NCBI RefSeq assembly: GCF_003095395.1
Contig: NZ_QEIJ01000004.1
Location: forward strand, 124,001-188,000
DNA length: 64,000 nt
Reading direction: 5' to 3'
Source of the DNA: Microbacterium sp. Gd 4-13
GTDB lineage: Bacteria > Actinomycetota > Actinomycetes > Actinomycetales > Microbacteriaceae
The notes beneath the pieces were generated by a model, which saw nothing but the letters and a program-made list of their open reading frames with translations, was not told the origin of the DNA and searched no databases. A program made the position numbers and the translations under genes. Each line of letters begins with the position of its first letter. The first letter of the stretch is position 1. This document shows, piece after piece, positions 8,519-16,862 of this stretch.

Positions 8519-9802
8519 TCAGGCGAGGGCTTCGACGATCGGGCGGAACTTCACGCGCGTCTCGAGCAGCTCCGACTCCGGGTCGCTGCCGGCGACGATC
8601 CCCGCCCCCGCGTACGCGGTCAGCGGGATCGCGTCGCGCGAGCCGGCGGGCACGGCGTCGAACTGCGCGCAGCGCAGGGCGATCGCCCACTCGCCGTCGC
8701 CCGATCCGTCGACCCAGCCGACGGCGCCCGCGTAACGGCCGCGGTCGAACGGCTCGAGCCGGCGGATCAGCTCCACCGCATCGCGCGTCGGGGTACCGGC
8801 GACGGCCGCCGTCGGGTGCAGGGCCTCGAGCAGATCAAGCGATGACGCCGCATCCGACAGCACGCCTTCGACGTCGGTCGCGAGGTGCCAGACGTTCGGC
8901 AGTCGCAGCGTGAAGGGCTGCTCGGCGGCCGCGAGCGCGCTCGTGTGCGGGCGGAGCGAGGAGAGCACGCTCTGCACGGCGAACCGGTGCTCGTCCTGAT
9001 CCTTCGGACTCGTGGCGAGGGCGACGGATGCGGCGGCATCGGCGTCGACGTCGGCCCCCCGCGCCGTGGTGCCGGCCAGCACGCGCGCGGTGACGGTGCC
9101 GGCCGAGACGGTGACCAGCGTCTCGGGGCTCGCGCCGATGAGGCCGTCGACGGCGAAGATCCAGCAGTCCGGGTAGCCGGAGGCCAGCGACCGCACCAGT
9201 CGGCGCAGGTCGGCGCCGACGGGTGCGGTGCCGACGAGGTCGCGGGCGAGCACGACCTTGTCGACCTCGTGCCGTTCGATGGCGCCCAGGGCGGCTCGCA
9301 CCGCGTCCTGGTAGGCGTCGGGATCCATCGCGCCGGGGCCGAGCGTGGCCGACCAGTGCGGACCGTAGGGCACGCGGGCGGGGAGCCCGAGCAGTTCGTC
9401 GTCGACCACCGAGTCGGCGTGACTGATGCGGGTCACCCAGGAGCGCCCTCCGCGGCGGCCGACCACGATCCACGGCACGGTGAGCGTGCTGGTCTTCGTC
9501 GATCGAGGGTCGAAGGCGAAGGAACCCAGCGCGATCAGCCCCGTGCCGGGAAGACCCACGGGGTCGTCGATCTCGGCTGCGGCGGCGATGGCGCGCCACC
9601 TCTCGGCGACGAAGCGCGCGGGCGACTCGACGCCGCCCGCCGCGCGGAGCTCGTGAATCGACCCGAACGCCGCGAGGGAGGCGTCGCGCCTGCTCCAGAA
9701 GGCCGGGGCGTAGGAGGGGGTGTACGACAGCACGTCTTCGACGGGGTCGATCTCCCGCGTCACCACGCGCAGGCGGGGGAGGGGGAGCGTGTCGTGCGTC
9801 AC
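8519..9802 (-). CDS. menF: Isochorismate synthase MenF
   Basis: This 427-residue chorismate-binding enzyme converts chorismate to isochorismate and feeds MenD. The chorismate-binding domain is plain in the C-terminal half: VDKVVLARDL, FAVDGLIGASPETLV, ARVLAGTTARG, SPKDQDEHRF, HPTAAVAGTP, FDRGRYAGAVGW and the C-terminal AYAGAGIVAGSDPESEL. The related siderophore (EntC) and salicylate enzymes share these motifs; the men neighbourhood makes MenF most likely. The start is the GTG whose reverse complement is at 9800-9802; on the minus strand a TAGGCT box precedes it by seven bases, giving an almost leaderless mRNA. The longer open frame upstream overlaps the DUF402 gene and was rejected. Confidence 0.9.
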   Translation of the reverse strand: MTHDTLPLPRLRVVTREIDPVEDVLSYTPSYAPAFWSRRDASLAAFGSIHELRAAGGVESPARFVAERWRAIAAAAEIDDPVGLPGTGLIALGSFAFDPRSTKTSTLTVPWIVVGRRGGRSWVTRISHADSVVDDELLGLPARVPYGPHWSATLGPGAMDPDAYQDAVRAALGAIERHEVDKVVLARDLVGTAPVGADLRRLVRSLASGYPDCWIFAVDGLIGASPETLVTVSAGTVTARVLAGTTARGADVDADAAASVALATSPKDQDEHRFAVQSVLSSLRPHTSALAAAEQPFTLRLPNVWHLATDVEGVLSDAASSLDLLEALHPTAAVAGTPTRDAVELIRRLEPFDRGRYAGAVGWVDGSGDGEWAIALRCAQFDAVPAGSRDAIPLTAYAGAGIVAGSDPESELLETRVKFRPIVEALA

Positions 9803-9904
9803 AGCATCCAGCCTACGACCGGGTTCTGCCGCCGGAGCGGCGAACGATCGGCGTCGAGACGACGCGCGGACTGAGCGGTGCGGGTGCCGATCTAGACTTC
9901 GGGC

Positions 9905-10468
9905 ATGACGACTCGTCCCGCACCCGGCACCCGTCTCGTCTTCCGCTGGCGCAAGTGGGACGCCTCGACCCACTGGGTGCACGACTGCGTCTACCTGGGA
10001 TCGGACGAGTTCGGCGACTGGTTCGGGCAGTTCGCCGGATGGCGCAGCCACCGACCGGGGCGCGACGTGGTCGCGAGCACCGACAACGTGACCCTTCTGC
10101 CCCCGAGCGGCGAGTGGGTCTTCACCGCGAACGCCCCGGCCCACCGCACGCGGGTGTACATCGATCTCGCCTGGGATGCCCGCTGGGACGCGGGCGTGCC
10201 GACCGGCATCGACATGGACCTCGACGTGGTCGAGCAGGCGGATCGCGGCGTCTGGATCGACGACCGCGACGAGTGGGAGGAGCACCGCGTGAAATACGGG
10301 TATCCCCTCGACATCGTCGACCGGCTCGAGGCCGTCACGCTCGAGCTGGAGGCGCGCGTGAGCCGTCGCGAGGCGCCCTTCGACGACGCCACGATCGACC
10401 GGTGGTTGGGCCGCATGACGCAGCTCCGCGGATCGTTCGACGCCGAGGCACCACAGGCTGACCACTGA
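9905..10468 (+). CDS. DUF402 domain protein
   Basis: This 187-residue soluble protein contains the DUF402 core: LVFRWRKWDASTHW near the N-terminus, VYIDLAWDARWD, then the acidic metal-binding-like pattern IDMDLDVVEQADRGVWIDDRDEWEEH. The pattern is that of the fold seen in FomD and nucleoside-diphosphate phosphatases, where the Asp/Glu cluster binds divalent metal. The exact substrate is unknown. The gene has a TAGACT box at 9893-9898 exactly six bases before the ATG, implying a leaderless mRNA, and it ends 22 bp before menG. It starts about 100 bp from the divergent menF. Confidence 0.82.
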   Translation: MTTRPAPGTRLVFRWRKWDASTHWVHDCVYLGSDEFGDWFGQFAGWRSHRPGRDVVASTDNVTLLPPSGEWVFTANAPAHRTRVYIDLAWDARWDAGVPTGIDMDLDVVEQADRGVWIDDRDEWEEHRVKYGYPLDIVDRLEAVTLELEARVSRREAPFDDATIDRWLGRMTQLRGSFDAEAPQADH

Positions 10469-10490
10469 CCGCGCGGCCTAGACTCGCCGT

Positions 10491-11207
10491 ATGACCCCCG
10501 AGCCCAACCGCGCCGATCTCGCGAAGGATCCGGCCCGCGTGAGCGGCATGTTCGACCAGGTCGCCGCGAAGTACGACCGCACGAACACGGTGCTCAGCCT
10601 CGGCAACGACCGCTTCTGGCGCGTGGCGACCACCCGCGCCGTGGCGCCGCGGGCAGGACAGCGCATCCTCGATCTCGCCGCCGGCACGGGGGCCTCGAGC
10701 GTGGCGCTCGCGCGCAGCGGCGCCGAGGTGGTCGCCGCCGACTTCTCTCCCGGCATGATCGCCGAGGGTGCCCGGCGCTACGCCGACCTTCCGAACCTGT
10801 CGTTCGTCGAGGCCAACGCCACCGACCTGCCGTTCGCCGACGACGAGTTCGACACGGTGACCATGTCTTTCGGGCTGCGCAACGTCGATCAGCCCAAGAA
10901 GGCGCTCCGCGAACTGCGACGGGTCACCAAGCCCGGCGGCCGCATCGTCGTCTGCGAGTTCTCCACCCCGCCGTCGGCGCTGTTCGGCAGCCTGTACCGC
11001 TTCTACAACGGCCGCGTGCTTCCCCGGGTGGCGCGCGTGGTCAGCTCCAACTCCGAGGCTTACGACTACCTCAACGAGTCGATCCGCCACTGGCCCGACC
11101 AGCCGACGCTCTCGGCGTGGATGCGCGAGGAAGGGTGGGTCGACGTGGCCTACCGCAATCTGTCGCTGGGCATCGTAGCGCTGCACCGGGGGACCAACCC
11201 CTCATGA
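10491..11207 (+). CDS. menG: Demethylmenaquinone methyltransferase MenG/UbiE
   Basis: This 238-residue SAM-dependent methyltransferase performs the last step of menaquinone synthesis. The UbiE pattern is clear: [13 protein letters not shown] near the N-terminus, the SAM site [41 protein letters not shown], and the C-terminal [12 protein letters not shown] characteristic of UbiE/MenG. A TAGACT box at 10479-10484 lies six bases before the ATG, so the mRNA is probably leaderless although another gene stops only 22 bp upstream. The polyprenyl synthase gene follows after 33 bp. Confidence 0.95.
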   Translation: MTPEPNRADLAKDPARVSGMFDQVAAKYDRTNTVLSLGNDRFWRVATTRAVAPRAGQRILDLAAGTGASSVALARSGAEVVAADFSPGMIAEGARRYADLPNLSFVEANATDLPFADDEFDTVTMSFGLRNVDQPKKALRELRRVTKPGGRIVVCEFSTPPSALFGSLYRFYNGRVLPRVARVVSSNSEAYDYLNESIRHWPDQPTLSAWMREEGWVDVAYRNLSLGIVALHRGTNPS

Positions 11208-11240
11208 AGCTCCTCCACCCCCGCACGGTAGGCTGACACG

Positions 11241-12305
11241 GTGACCCCGAGACCTTCTGCCGCGGGCTCCCGACTCATCGCGGGCAAGCTGGGGCTCGCC
11301 GACCGCATCTTCGCGGGCGCGCGCTCCCGCCGGCTGTTGTCGACGGTCGAAGAGGGTCTCGCCCGCGTCGAGACGAGCCTCGCCCACGAGCTGAGCATCG
11401 CCGACACCCTCGCCGATGCGACCAGCCGTTACCTGTACGAGGCGGGCGGCAAGCGCATCCGCCCCATGCTCACGATCCTCACCGCCCAGCTCGGCGACGG
11501 GATCACCGACGACGTGGTCGAGGCCGCCGTCGCGCTCGAGATGACGCACCTCGGTTCGCTCTACCACGATGACGTCATGGACGGCGCGGACGTACGCCGG
11601 GGCGTGCCCAGTGCGCAGACGGTGTGGGGCAACAACATCGCCATCCTCACCGGTGACCTCCTCTTTTCCCGCGCGAGCCAGATCATGGCCAGGCAGGGCG
11701 AGCGGGCCATCCGCCTGCAGGCCGACACCTTCGAGCGCCTCGTGCTCGGCCAGATGCACGAGACCGTCGGACCCGGCGAGGGCGATGACCCGGTCGCGTT
11801 CTACCTCGACGTGCTCGGAGACAAGACCGGCTCGCTCATCGCCACCGCCGCCGAGGCCGGCGTGATCTTCGCCCACGGTCCCGTCGAGCTCGAAGTGGCC
11901 ATGCGCACCTTCGGTGAGAAGGCCGGTGTCGCCTTCCAGCTGCTCGACGACGTCATCGACCTCTCGGCCGACCCCGACGAGACCGGCAAGGTGCCCGGCA
12001 CCGATCTGCGCGCCGGCGTGCCGACGATGCCGTATCTCCTGCTCGGCGAGCGCACCGACGCCGCATCGCGCGCGCTCCGCGGCACGATCGACGACGGTGT
12101 CTCCCGCATCGCCGAGGGTGCCGATCCCGCGCTCCTCGACGGTCCTCTCGCCCAGCTCCGCGACCACGATGCCACGCGCGACACGCTGCGTCTGGCCCAT
12201 CAGTGGTCGCAGGACGCCATCGACGCGCTCGCTCCCGTCCCCGACGGAGCCGTGCGGGAGGCGCTGACGCGCTTCGCGCAGGCCGTCGCCGACCGCTCCA
12301 GCTGA
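11241..12305 (+). CDS. Polyprenyl diphosphate synthase (menaquinone side chain)
   Basis: This 354-residue trans-prenyltransferase has both Asp-rich motifs: HDDVMDGADVRRG (first, about residue 111) and LLDDVIDLSADPDETGK (second, about residue 234), plus GGKRIRPML near the N-terminus and a KTGSLIATAAEAG helix. The residues just before the first motif (LGSLYHDD) have no very bulky blocking pattern, which fits a medium to long chain product such as the octa- to nonaprenyl chain used by MenA; the length cannot be fixed by eye. The GTG start has a TAGGCT box six bases upstream (11229-11234), so it is probably leaderless. It sits between menG and the ferredoxin reductase gene. Confidence 0.92.
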   Translation: MTPRPSAAGSRLIAGKLGLADRIFAGARSRRLLSTVEEGLARVETSLAHELSIADTLADATSRYLYEAGGKRIRPMLTILTAQLGDGITDDVVEAAVALEMTHLGSLYHDDVMDGADVRRGVPSAQTVWGNNIAILTGDLLFSRASQIMARQGERAIRLQADTFERLVLGQMHETVGPGEGDDPVAFYLDVLGDKTGSLIATAAEAGVIFAHGPVELEVAMRTFGEKAGVAFQLLDDVIDLSADPDETGKVPGTDLRAGVPTMPYLLLGERTDAASRALRGTIDDGVSRIAEGADPALLDGPLAQLRDHDATRDTLRLAHQWSQDAIDALAPVPDGAVREALTRFAQAVADRSS

Positions 12306-12365
12306 CCCCGCCGGCGGATCCTCAGCCTCGGGGCCGCCGACCCGCACCCAGAACGAGGGATTCCC

Positions 12366-13739
12366 ATGACGAAGCTCAGGCTCGCCATCGTGGGCGCCGG
12401 CCCCGCCGGCATCTACGCCGCCGACATCCTCCTGAAGACCGAGCGCGCGTTCGACGTGTCGATCGACCTCTTCGAGCAGCTCCCCGCGCCGTACGGTCTC
12501 GTGCGCTACGGAGTCGCCCCCGACCACCCGCGCATCAAGGGCATCATCACGGCGCTGCGCGAGGTGCTCGACAGCGGCGACATCCGCCTGTTCGGCAACG
12601 TGCGCTTCGGCGAGGACATCACCCTCGACGATCTGAAGAAGCACTACAACGCCGTCATCTTCTCCACGGGCGCGATCCGCGACACCGCGCTGGAGATCCC
12701 CGGCATCGACGCCGAAGGGTCGTACGGGGCCGCCGACTTCGTCAGCTGGTTCGACGGACACCCGGATGTACCCCGCGAATGGCCGCTGGACGCCGCATCC
12801 GTCGCCGTCATCGGCAACGGCAACGTGGCGCTCGACATCACGCGCATGCTCGCCAAGCACGCCGACGACCTGCTGCCCACCGAGATCCCCGAGAACGTCT
12901 ACGAGGGGCTGAAGGCCTCGCCCGTCACCGACGTGCACGTGTTCGGTCGCCGCGGACCCGCGCAGGTGAAGTTCACCCCGCTCGAGCTTCGCGAGCTCGG
13001 CGAGCTGCGCGACGTCGACATGGTCGTCTACGACGAGGACTTCGACTACGACGAGGCGTCGAAGGCCGCGATCGCGAGCAACAAGCAGGTCATGGTCATC
13101 GACCGTGTGCTGCAGTCGTGGCGCAAGCGCCCGGGCGTGAACAACGCCGGCGGCGAAGCCTCGCGTCGCCTGCACCTGCACTTCTGGGCGAAGCCCGTCG
13201 AGCTGAAGACGGATGCCGACGGTCGGGTCTCGTCGTTCGTGTACGAGCGCACGCGGCCGAACGCCGAGGGCGGCGTCGAGGGCACGGGCGAGCTCCGCGA
13301 GGTGCCGATCCAGGCGCTGTACCGCGCGGTCGGCTACTTCGGGTCGCCGCTTCCCGGCGTGCCGTTCGACGAGCGCCACGGCGTCATCCCGAACCGGGAG
13401 GGCCAGGTGCTGCACCCCGACTCGAACGAGCCCGTCCCCGGCGTCTACGCCACGGGCTGGATCAAACGCGGGCCGGTCGGCCTCATCGGCCACACGAAGT
13501 CCGACGCGATGGAGACCGTTCGCCACCTCGTCAACGACGCCGGCCAGTGGTGGCAGCCCGAAGATCCGTCCGAGGACGCGGTCGTCGCCCTCCTCGCCGA
13601 GCGAGGCGTGCGGTGGACCGACCTCGACGGCTGGCACCGACTCGACGAGCACGAGATCGCCCTCGGCGCCCCGCACGAGCGCGCCCGCGTCAAGGTCGTC
13701 CCCCGCGACGAGATGGTGCGGGTCTCGCGCGGCGAGTAG
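12366..13739 (+). CDS. fprA: Ferredoxin/adrenodoxin-type NADP reductase FprA
   Basis: This 457-residue flavoprotein resembles the FprA/adrenodoxin reductase family that moves electrons between NADPH and ferredoxin. It has an N-terminal FAD dinucleotide-binding motif (IVGAGPAGIYAAD), the family pattern LPAPYGLVRYGVAPDHPRIK, a second NADP-binding motif (VIGNGNVALDI) and the C-terminal FAD contact YATGWIKRGPVGLIGHTK. A GAGGGA ribosome binding site lies a few bases before the ATG. It is the last gene of the menaquinone/electron-transfer block; a link to respiration is inferred from position. Confidence 0.9.
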   Translation: MTKLRLAIVGAGPAGIYAADILLKTERAFDVSIDLFEQLPAPYGLVRYGVAPDHPRIKGIITALREVLDSGDIRLFGNVRFGEDITLDDLKKHYNAVIFSTGAIRDTALEIPGIDAEGSYGAADFVSWFDGHPDVPREWPLDAASVAVIGNGNVALDITRMLAKHADDLLPTEIPENVYEGLKASPVTDVHVFGRRGPAQVKFTPLELRELGELRDVDMVVYDEDFDYDEASKAAIASNKQVMVIDRVLQSWRKRPGVNNAGGEASRRLHLHFWAKPVELKTDADGRVSSFVYERTRPNAEGGVEGTGELREVPIQALYRAVGYFGSPLPGVPFDERHGVIPNREGQVLHPDSNEPVPGVYATGWIKRGPVGLIGHTKSDAMETVRHLVNDAGQWWQPEDPSEDAVVALLAERGVRWTDLDGWHRLDEHEIALGAPHERARVKVVPRDEMVRVSRGE

Positions 13740-13760
13740 TCCCGAACGCCGCCGTGCATG

Positions 13761-13830
13761 CGGGAGGAGATGTGCAATCCGGAGGTCAGCCTGCGCTCCA
13801 GGCTCCTCCCGTGTGCACATCACCTCCCGT
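13761..13830. repeat. 70-bp palindrome-rich direct repeat, copy 1
   Basis: These 70 bases are identical to 14782-14851 in the same orientation, and similarity continues weakly about 8 bases to the left and 6 to the right with three mismatches. Each copy is itself a nested inverted repeat: outer arms CGGGAGGAGATGTGCA and TGTGCACATCACCTCCCG pair with one mismatch, and an inner GGAG-AGCCTG pairs with CAGGCTCC. The two copies bracket the AbiEi/nuclease-like gene. No transposase and no short target duplication are seen. Confidence 0.9.
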
Positions 13831-13941
13831 GTGAACGTGCGGGACTCGCTCTGTCCCTCCCCAACGCGCTCGTTGACGGGAGTTCGCACAAGCGCCGCCC
13901 TCGGGAGCGGGCGGCTCGGTCCACCCGTTCACCATGGGGGG

Positions 13942-14769
13942 ATGTCGCGTCCCGAAGAACTCGTCCGCTGGTTGGGGGGAGTTGCGCGCACGTCTCGGCT
14001 CATCGACCGGGGCATCCGGCGTCGGGCGATCGGCGAGGCCGTGACATCCGGCGCGCTCCTCCGCGTGCGCAAGGGATGGGTCGCTGTCCCCGAGGCGGAC
14101 GCCGACCTGATGGCGGCGGCTCGGGCCGGCGTCGTCCTGACCTGCGTCACGCAAGCGCGTCGTATCGGGCTCTGGGTGCTCGGGGACGACGCGCCCCATC
14201 TTGCGGCACCCGCCCACGCGGGCCACGTGGGCGTCGCGGGTGCCGTCCTCCATTGGGGACGACCGCTCGTTCCCCGCCATCCCGACAGCCTGACGGACGA
14301 GATCGAAAACGTTCTGGCGATCGTCGCCGCGTGCCAGCCGTACGAGGTCGCCCTCGCGATATGGGAGTCTGCCCTCCGGCAGCGGCTCGTCGACGGCCGT
14401 GCGCTGGCGCGCCTCGATTTCGGTCCGGAGGCGCGTCGGATCCGCGAGGACGCCGATCCGTTCGCCGATTCCGGACTCGAAACGTTCGTCGTTCCGCGGT
14501 TGAGATGGATGCGACTGCCGCTGCGCCGTCAGATCTGGATCGCTGGACGACCGGTCGACCTCCTCATCGGCGACCGACTCGTGCTGCAGATCGATGGCGG
14601 CCACCACGTCGGCGCGCAGCGCGAGGCCGACATCGCTCATGACGCCGAACTCGCACTGCTCGGCTATCACGTCATCCGCGTCGGCTACGGCGCGGTCGTC
14701 AACGATTGGCCCGCGGTGCAGGCGCGCCTCATGAGGGCCGTAGCCCAGGGGATCCACCTGGCGCCGTGA
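13942..14769 (+). CDS. AbiEi-type winged-helix protein with DUF559-like nuclease domain
   Basis: This 275-residue protein begins with a winged-helix region (LVRWLGGVARTSRLIDRGI followed by GALLRVRKGWVAV) like the AbiEi antitoxin/type IV toxin-antitoxin N-terminal domain. Its last 90 residues read as a Vsr/DUF559 PD-(D/E)XK-like fold: SGLET, GRPVDLLIGDRLVLQIDGGHH, then LGYHVIRVGY. The usual Glu of the E-x-D-G motif appears as Gln (LQIDG), so catalysis may be lost. No AbiEii-type toxin gene is next to it. A run of six G directly precedes the ATG. The gene lies exactly between two 70-bp direct repeats. A related but diverged gene is found at 55370. The biological role is not established. Confidence 0.65.
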   Translation: MSRPEELVRWLGGVARTSRLIDRGIRRRAIGEAVTSGALLRVRKGWVAVPEADADLMAAARAGVVLTCVTQARRIGLWVLGDDAPHLAAPAHAGHVGVAGAVLHWGRPLVPRHPDSLTDEIENVLAIVAACQPYEVALAIWESALRQRLVDGRALARLDFGPEARRIREDADPFADSGLETFVVPRLRWMRLPLRRQIWIAGRPVDLLIGDRLVLQIDGGHHVGAQREADIAHDAELALLGYHVIRVGYGAVVNDWPAVQARLMRAVAQGIHLAP

Positions 14770-14781
14770 CGCTCGTGCCTA

Positions 14782-14851
14782 CGGGAGGAGATGTGCAATC
14801 CGGAGGTCAGCCTGCGCTCCAGGCTCCTCCCGTGTGCACATCACCTCCCGT
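14782..14851. repeat. 70-bp palindrome-rich direct repeat, copy 2
   Basis: This is the second, identical copy of the element at 13761-13830, in the same orientation, starting 13 bp after the stop codon of the nuclease-like gene. Recombination between the copies would remove 1,021 bp containing that gene and one repeat. A further CACCTCCCGTC fragment, like the outer arm, follows at about 14867. Confidence 0.9.
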
Positions 14852-14896
14852 CTGAACACTCCGCGCACCTCCCGTCCGGCGCTCTAGGCTGGGCGC

Positions 14897-15874
14897 ATGA
14901 GCGAGGCCTGGGCGCCCGACATCCTCGGGGCGGGTTTCGAACGGCTGACGCTGCCGCTCGGGGCCGACGACGACGGTGCGGAGCTCGTCGCGACGCTGGT
15001 GCGCAGCATCCCGCACCCCTTCGCCCGCCTCGGCGGGGTGCTGCGCGACGTCGACGTGCTCTATGTGCACGGCTGGTCGGACTACTTCTTCCAGACCGAG
15101 CTCGCCCGCTTCTGGACCGAGCGCGGCGCGCGCTTCCACGCCCTCGACCTGCGCGGTTACGGACGCAGTCTGCGACCCGGTCAGGTGCCGGGCGACATGC
15201 GTTCGCTTGCGGACTACGACGCCGACATCGGTGCGGCGCTCGAGGCGATGGGGTGGGATGCGGCGCGCCGCCGCAGGCTCGTGCTGCTCGGCCATTCGAC
15301 GGGCGGACTCGTGCTGACCCTCTGGGCCGCGCGGCACCCGGGAGTCGCGGACGCGGTGGTGCTCAACAGTCCCTGGCTCGAGTTCCAGGTCGGTGCCGTG
15401 GGCCGGCAGGCGCTCGCTCCGATCGTGAACGCCCGGGCGCGTTTCGACCCGTACGGCTCCCACCCGGTGGTCGACCTGGGCTTCTACACGCGCGCGCAGC
15501 GCGAGGTGGGCTCGCTCCCGGACTCCCCGAAGGGGTGGCGTCCGCCGCAGGGCTTCCCGACGCATCCGGCGTGGTTGGCCGCGATCCTCGAGGGCCACCG
15601 TCGTGTCGCACTCGGGGTGGACGTCGGAGCGCCCGCCCTGGTGCTGCTGTCGGCGCGATCGATCCTGGCGGCGTCGTGGCATCCCGACATGACGGACGTC
15701 GACTCGGTGCTCGTCGTCGACGACATCGCCCGTCGGGCCACGCGCATCGCAGAGACCGTGACGATCGCGCGCATCGACGGAGCCCTGCACGACGTGTTCC
15801 TTTCGCGACCCCGGCCGCGCCAGCGCGCCTACGCCGAGCTGGAGAGGTTCGTGCGCAGCGTCGTCGAACGGTGA
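14897..15874 (+). CDS. Alpha/beta-hydrolase
   Basis: This 325-residue cytosolic hydrolase has the lysophospholipase/serine aminopeptidase style: an oxyanion-hole region VLYVHGWSDYFFQT, the fold motif LDLRGYGRSLR, the nucleophile elbow LLGHSTGG with Ser near residue 136, and a C-terminal His in DGALHDVFLSRPRPR. The acid is likely in the MTDVDSVLVVDD region. The substrate is unknown; monoacylglycerol- or ester-like substrates are typical. A TAGGCT box (14885-14890) lies six bases before the ATG, giving a leaderless layout. It is convergent with the next gene, 10 bp between the stops. Confidence 0.85.
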   Translation: MSEAWAPDILGAGFERLTLPLGADDDGAELVATLVRSIPHPFARLGGVLRDVDVLYVHGWSDYFFQTELARFWTERGARFHALDLRGYGRSLRPGQVPGDMRSLADYDADIGAALEAMGWDAARRRRLVLLGHSTGGLVLTLWAARHPGVADAVVLNSPWLEFQVGAVGRQALAPIVNARARFDPYGSHPVVDLGFYTRAQREVGSLPDSPKGWRPPQGFPTHPAWLAAILEGHRRVALGVDVGAPALVLLSARSILAASWHPDMTDVDSVLVVDDIARRATRIAETVTIARIDGALHDVFLSRPRPRQRAYAELERFVRSVVER

Positions 15875-15884
15875 GGGTGCGCGC

Positions 15885-16520
15885 TCAGCGTGTGGCGCGG
15901 GCCAGGTTCGCCTCGAGCTCCTCGCGGTTCTGCGCGACGACGTAGGCGGGCTGGTCGCGCTCGACGCGCCAGCTCTCGGACAGCGGGCCGATGTTCACGG
16001 TGTCGTAGCCGAACTCGTCGTAGATCGAGGCGACGAGATCGGATGCTTCGGAGTGGTCGCTCGCGGTGGCCAGCGCCCTGCGGCCGGGTGTGCCCGCGGC
16101 GGAGCCGTCGGTGAGGATCGTGCCGCTCGTGATGTGGTTGAACGCCTTCGCGACCTTCGAGGTGGGGAGGTGCTCCTGCAGCATCTGCGAGGTCGTGGTC
16201 TGCTTCTCTTCGAGCGCGGGGATGCGGCCGTCGCGCTCCCAGTAGTAGTTGTTCGTGTCGAGAACGATCTTGCCGGAGAGCGGCTCGACCGGCACCTGGT
16301 CGAGCGCCTTGAGGGGCACGGTCACCACGACGACCTCGCCGAACGCGGCTGCTTCTTCTGCCGTGCCGGCGGTGGCGCGATCGCCGAGATCGGAGACGAG
16401 GTCCGCCAGGGTCTCGGGGCCTCGGGAGTTCGCGATCTTCACGTCGTAGCCGCGCTCGACGAAGCCGCGTGCCAGGGTCGATCCGATGTGTCCTGCGCCG
16501 ATGATTCCTACCTGTGTCAT
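15885..16520 (-). CDS. NADPH-dependent F420 reductase-like oxidoreductase
   Basis: This 211-residue Rossmann protein starts with VGIIGAGHIGSTLARGF, the NADP-binding fingerprint of the F420:NADP oxidoreductase (Fno)/pyrroline-5-carboxylate reductase-like group. It continues with DVKIANSRGPETL, VVVVTVPLKAL, VLDTNNYYWERDG and VAKAFNHITSGT, the usual order in bacterial NAD(P)-binding Fno-like proteins. Many such proteins do not use F420, so the substrate is open. The ATG at 16520 begins the conserved Rossmann motif; the longer frame upstream is low-complexity and was not used. It diverges from the TSUP gene. Confidence 0.82.
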   Translation of the reverse strand: MTQVGIIGAGHIGSTLARGFVERGYDVKIANSRGPETLADLVSDLGDRATAGTAEEAAAFGEVVVVTVPLKALDQVPVEPLSGKIVLDTNNYYWERDGRIPALEEKQTTTSQMLQEHLPTSKVAKAFNHITSGTILTDGSAAGTPGRRALATASDHSEASDLVASIYDEFGYDTVNIGPLSESWRVERDQPAYVVAQNREELEANLARATR

Positions 16521-16862
16521 CTTCGGGACAACACGGCCCCCGACCTCGTATTCCCGGCCGGCCGTCCCCGACGACGCAGAGCGGTCGTGGACGCATAGCA
16601 GTCGTGCCGACGCGGCGTCAATGGTCTCGGAGCGCTCGCTTTCCAGCGCTAACTTCATGAGTGCTCCACCCCCGCGATTCAACGGCTCATCGGTCGGTGT
16701 TCGGGTCACCGACCTTCTGGCCGCGCGGGGATGACGACCCCCGGCGGAGAGGCTCTCCCGTCGGGGGTCGTATTCTTCCCAGGCCTCTCGCGTTCTCGGC
16801 CGCTGAAGCACGACGGTAGTGTGGACGCGGCCCAGCCCGGGGCCGCGATCGAAGCGAGACGC
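16521..16862 (+). promoter_or_regulatory. 342-bp divergent intergenic region with two hairpins before the TSUP gene
   Basis: The region separates the F420-like gene (minus) from the TSUP gene (plus). It holds a perfect dyad GGTCGGTG/CACCGACC (16692-16699 and 16707-16714, 7-base loop). It also holds a strong hairpin, ACGACCCCCG (16734-16743) with CGGGGGTCGT (16762-16771), whose stem extends inward with CGG/CCG, followed by TATTCTT. On the plus strand this looks like a terminator or attenuator inside a leader. An in-frame ATG at 16731 touches the hairpin and is less likely to be the start than 16863. No clear coding sequence was seen here. Confidence 0.45.

Noticed and set aside
11202..13889. 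An 895-codon open frame on the minus strand
   Set aside because: It covers the polyprenyl synthase and fprA genes in an antisense frame. In high-GC DNA long open antisense frames are common, and the translation is rich in Arg, Asp, Gly and Val repeats without any family motif.
13761..14851. The pair of 70-bp repeats as CRISPR array
   Set aside because: There are only two copies, over a kilobase apart, with a gene between them and no cas genes in the window.
16731..16862. Upstream ATG for the TSUP gene
   Set aside because: The added 44 residues are not membrane-like, and the codon adjoins a strong hairpin that would hinder initiation.
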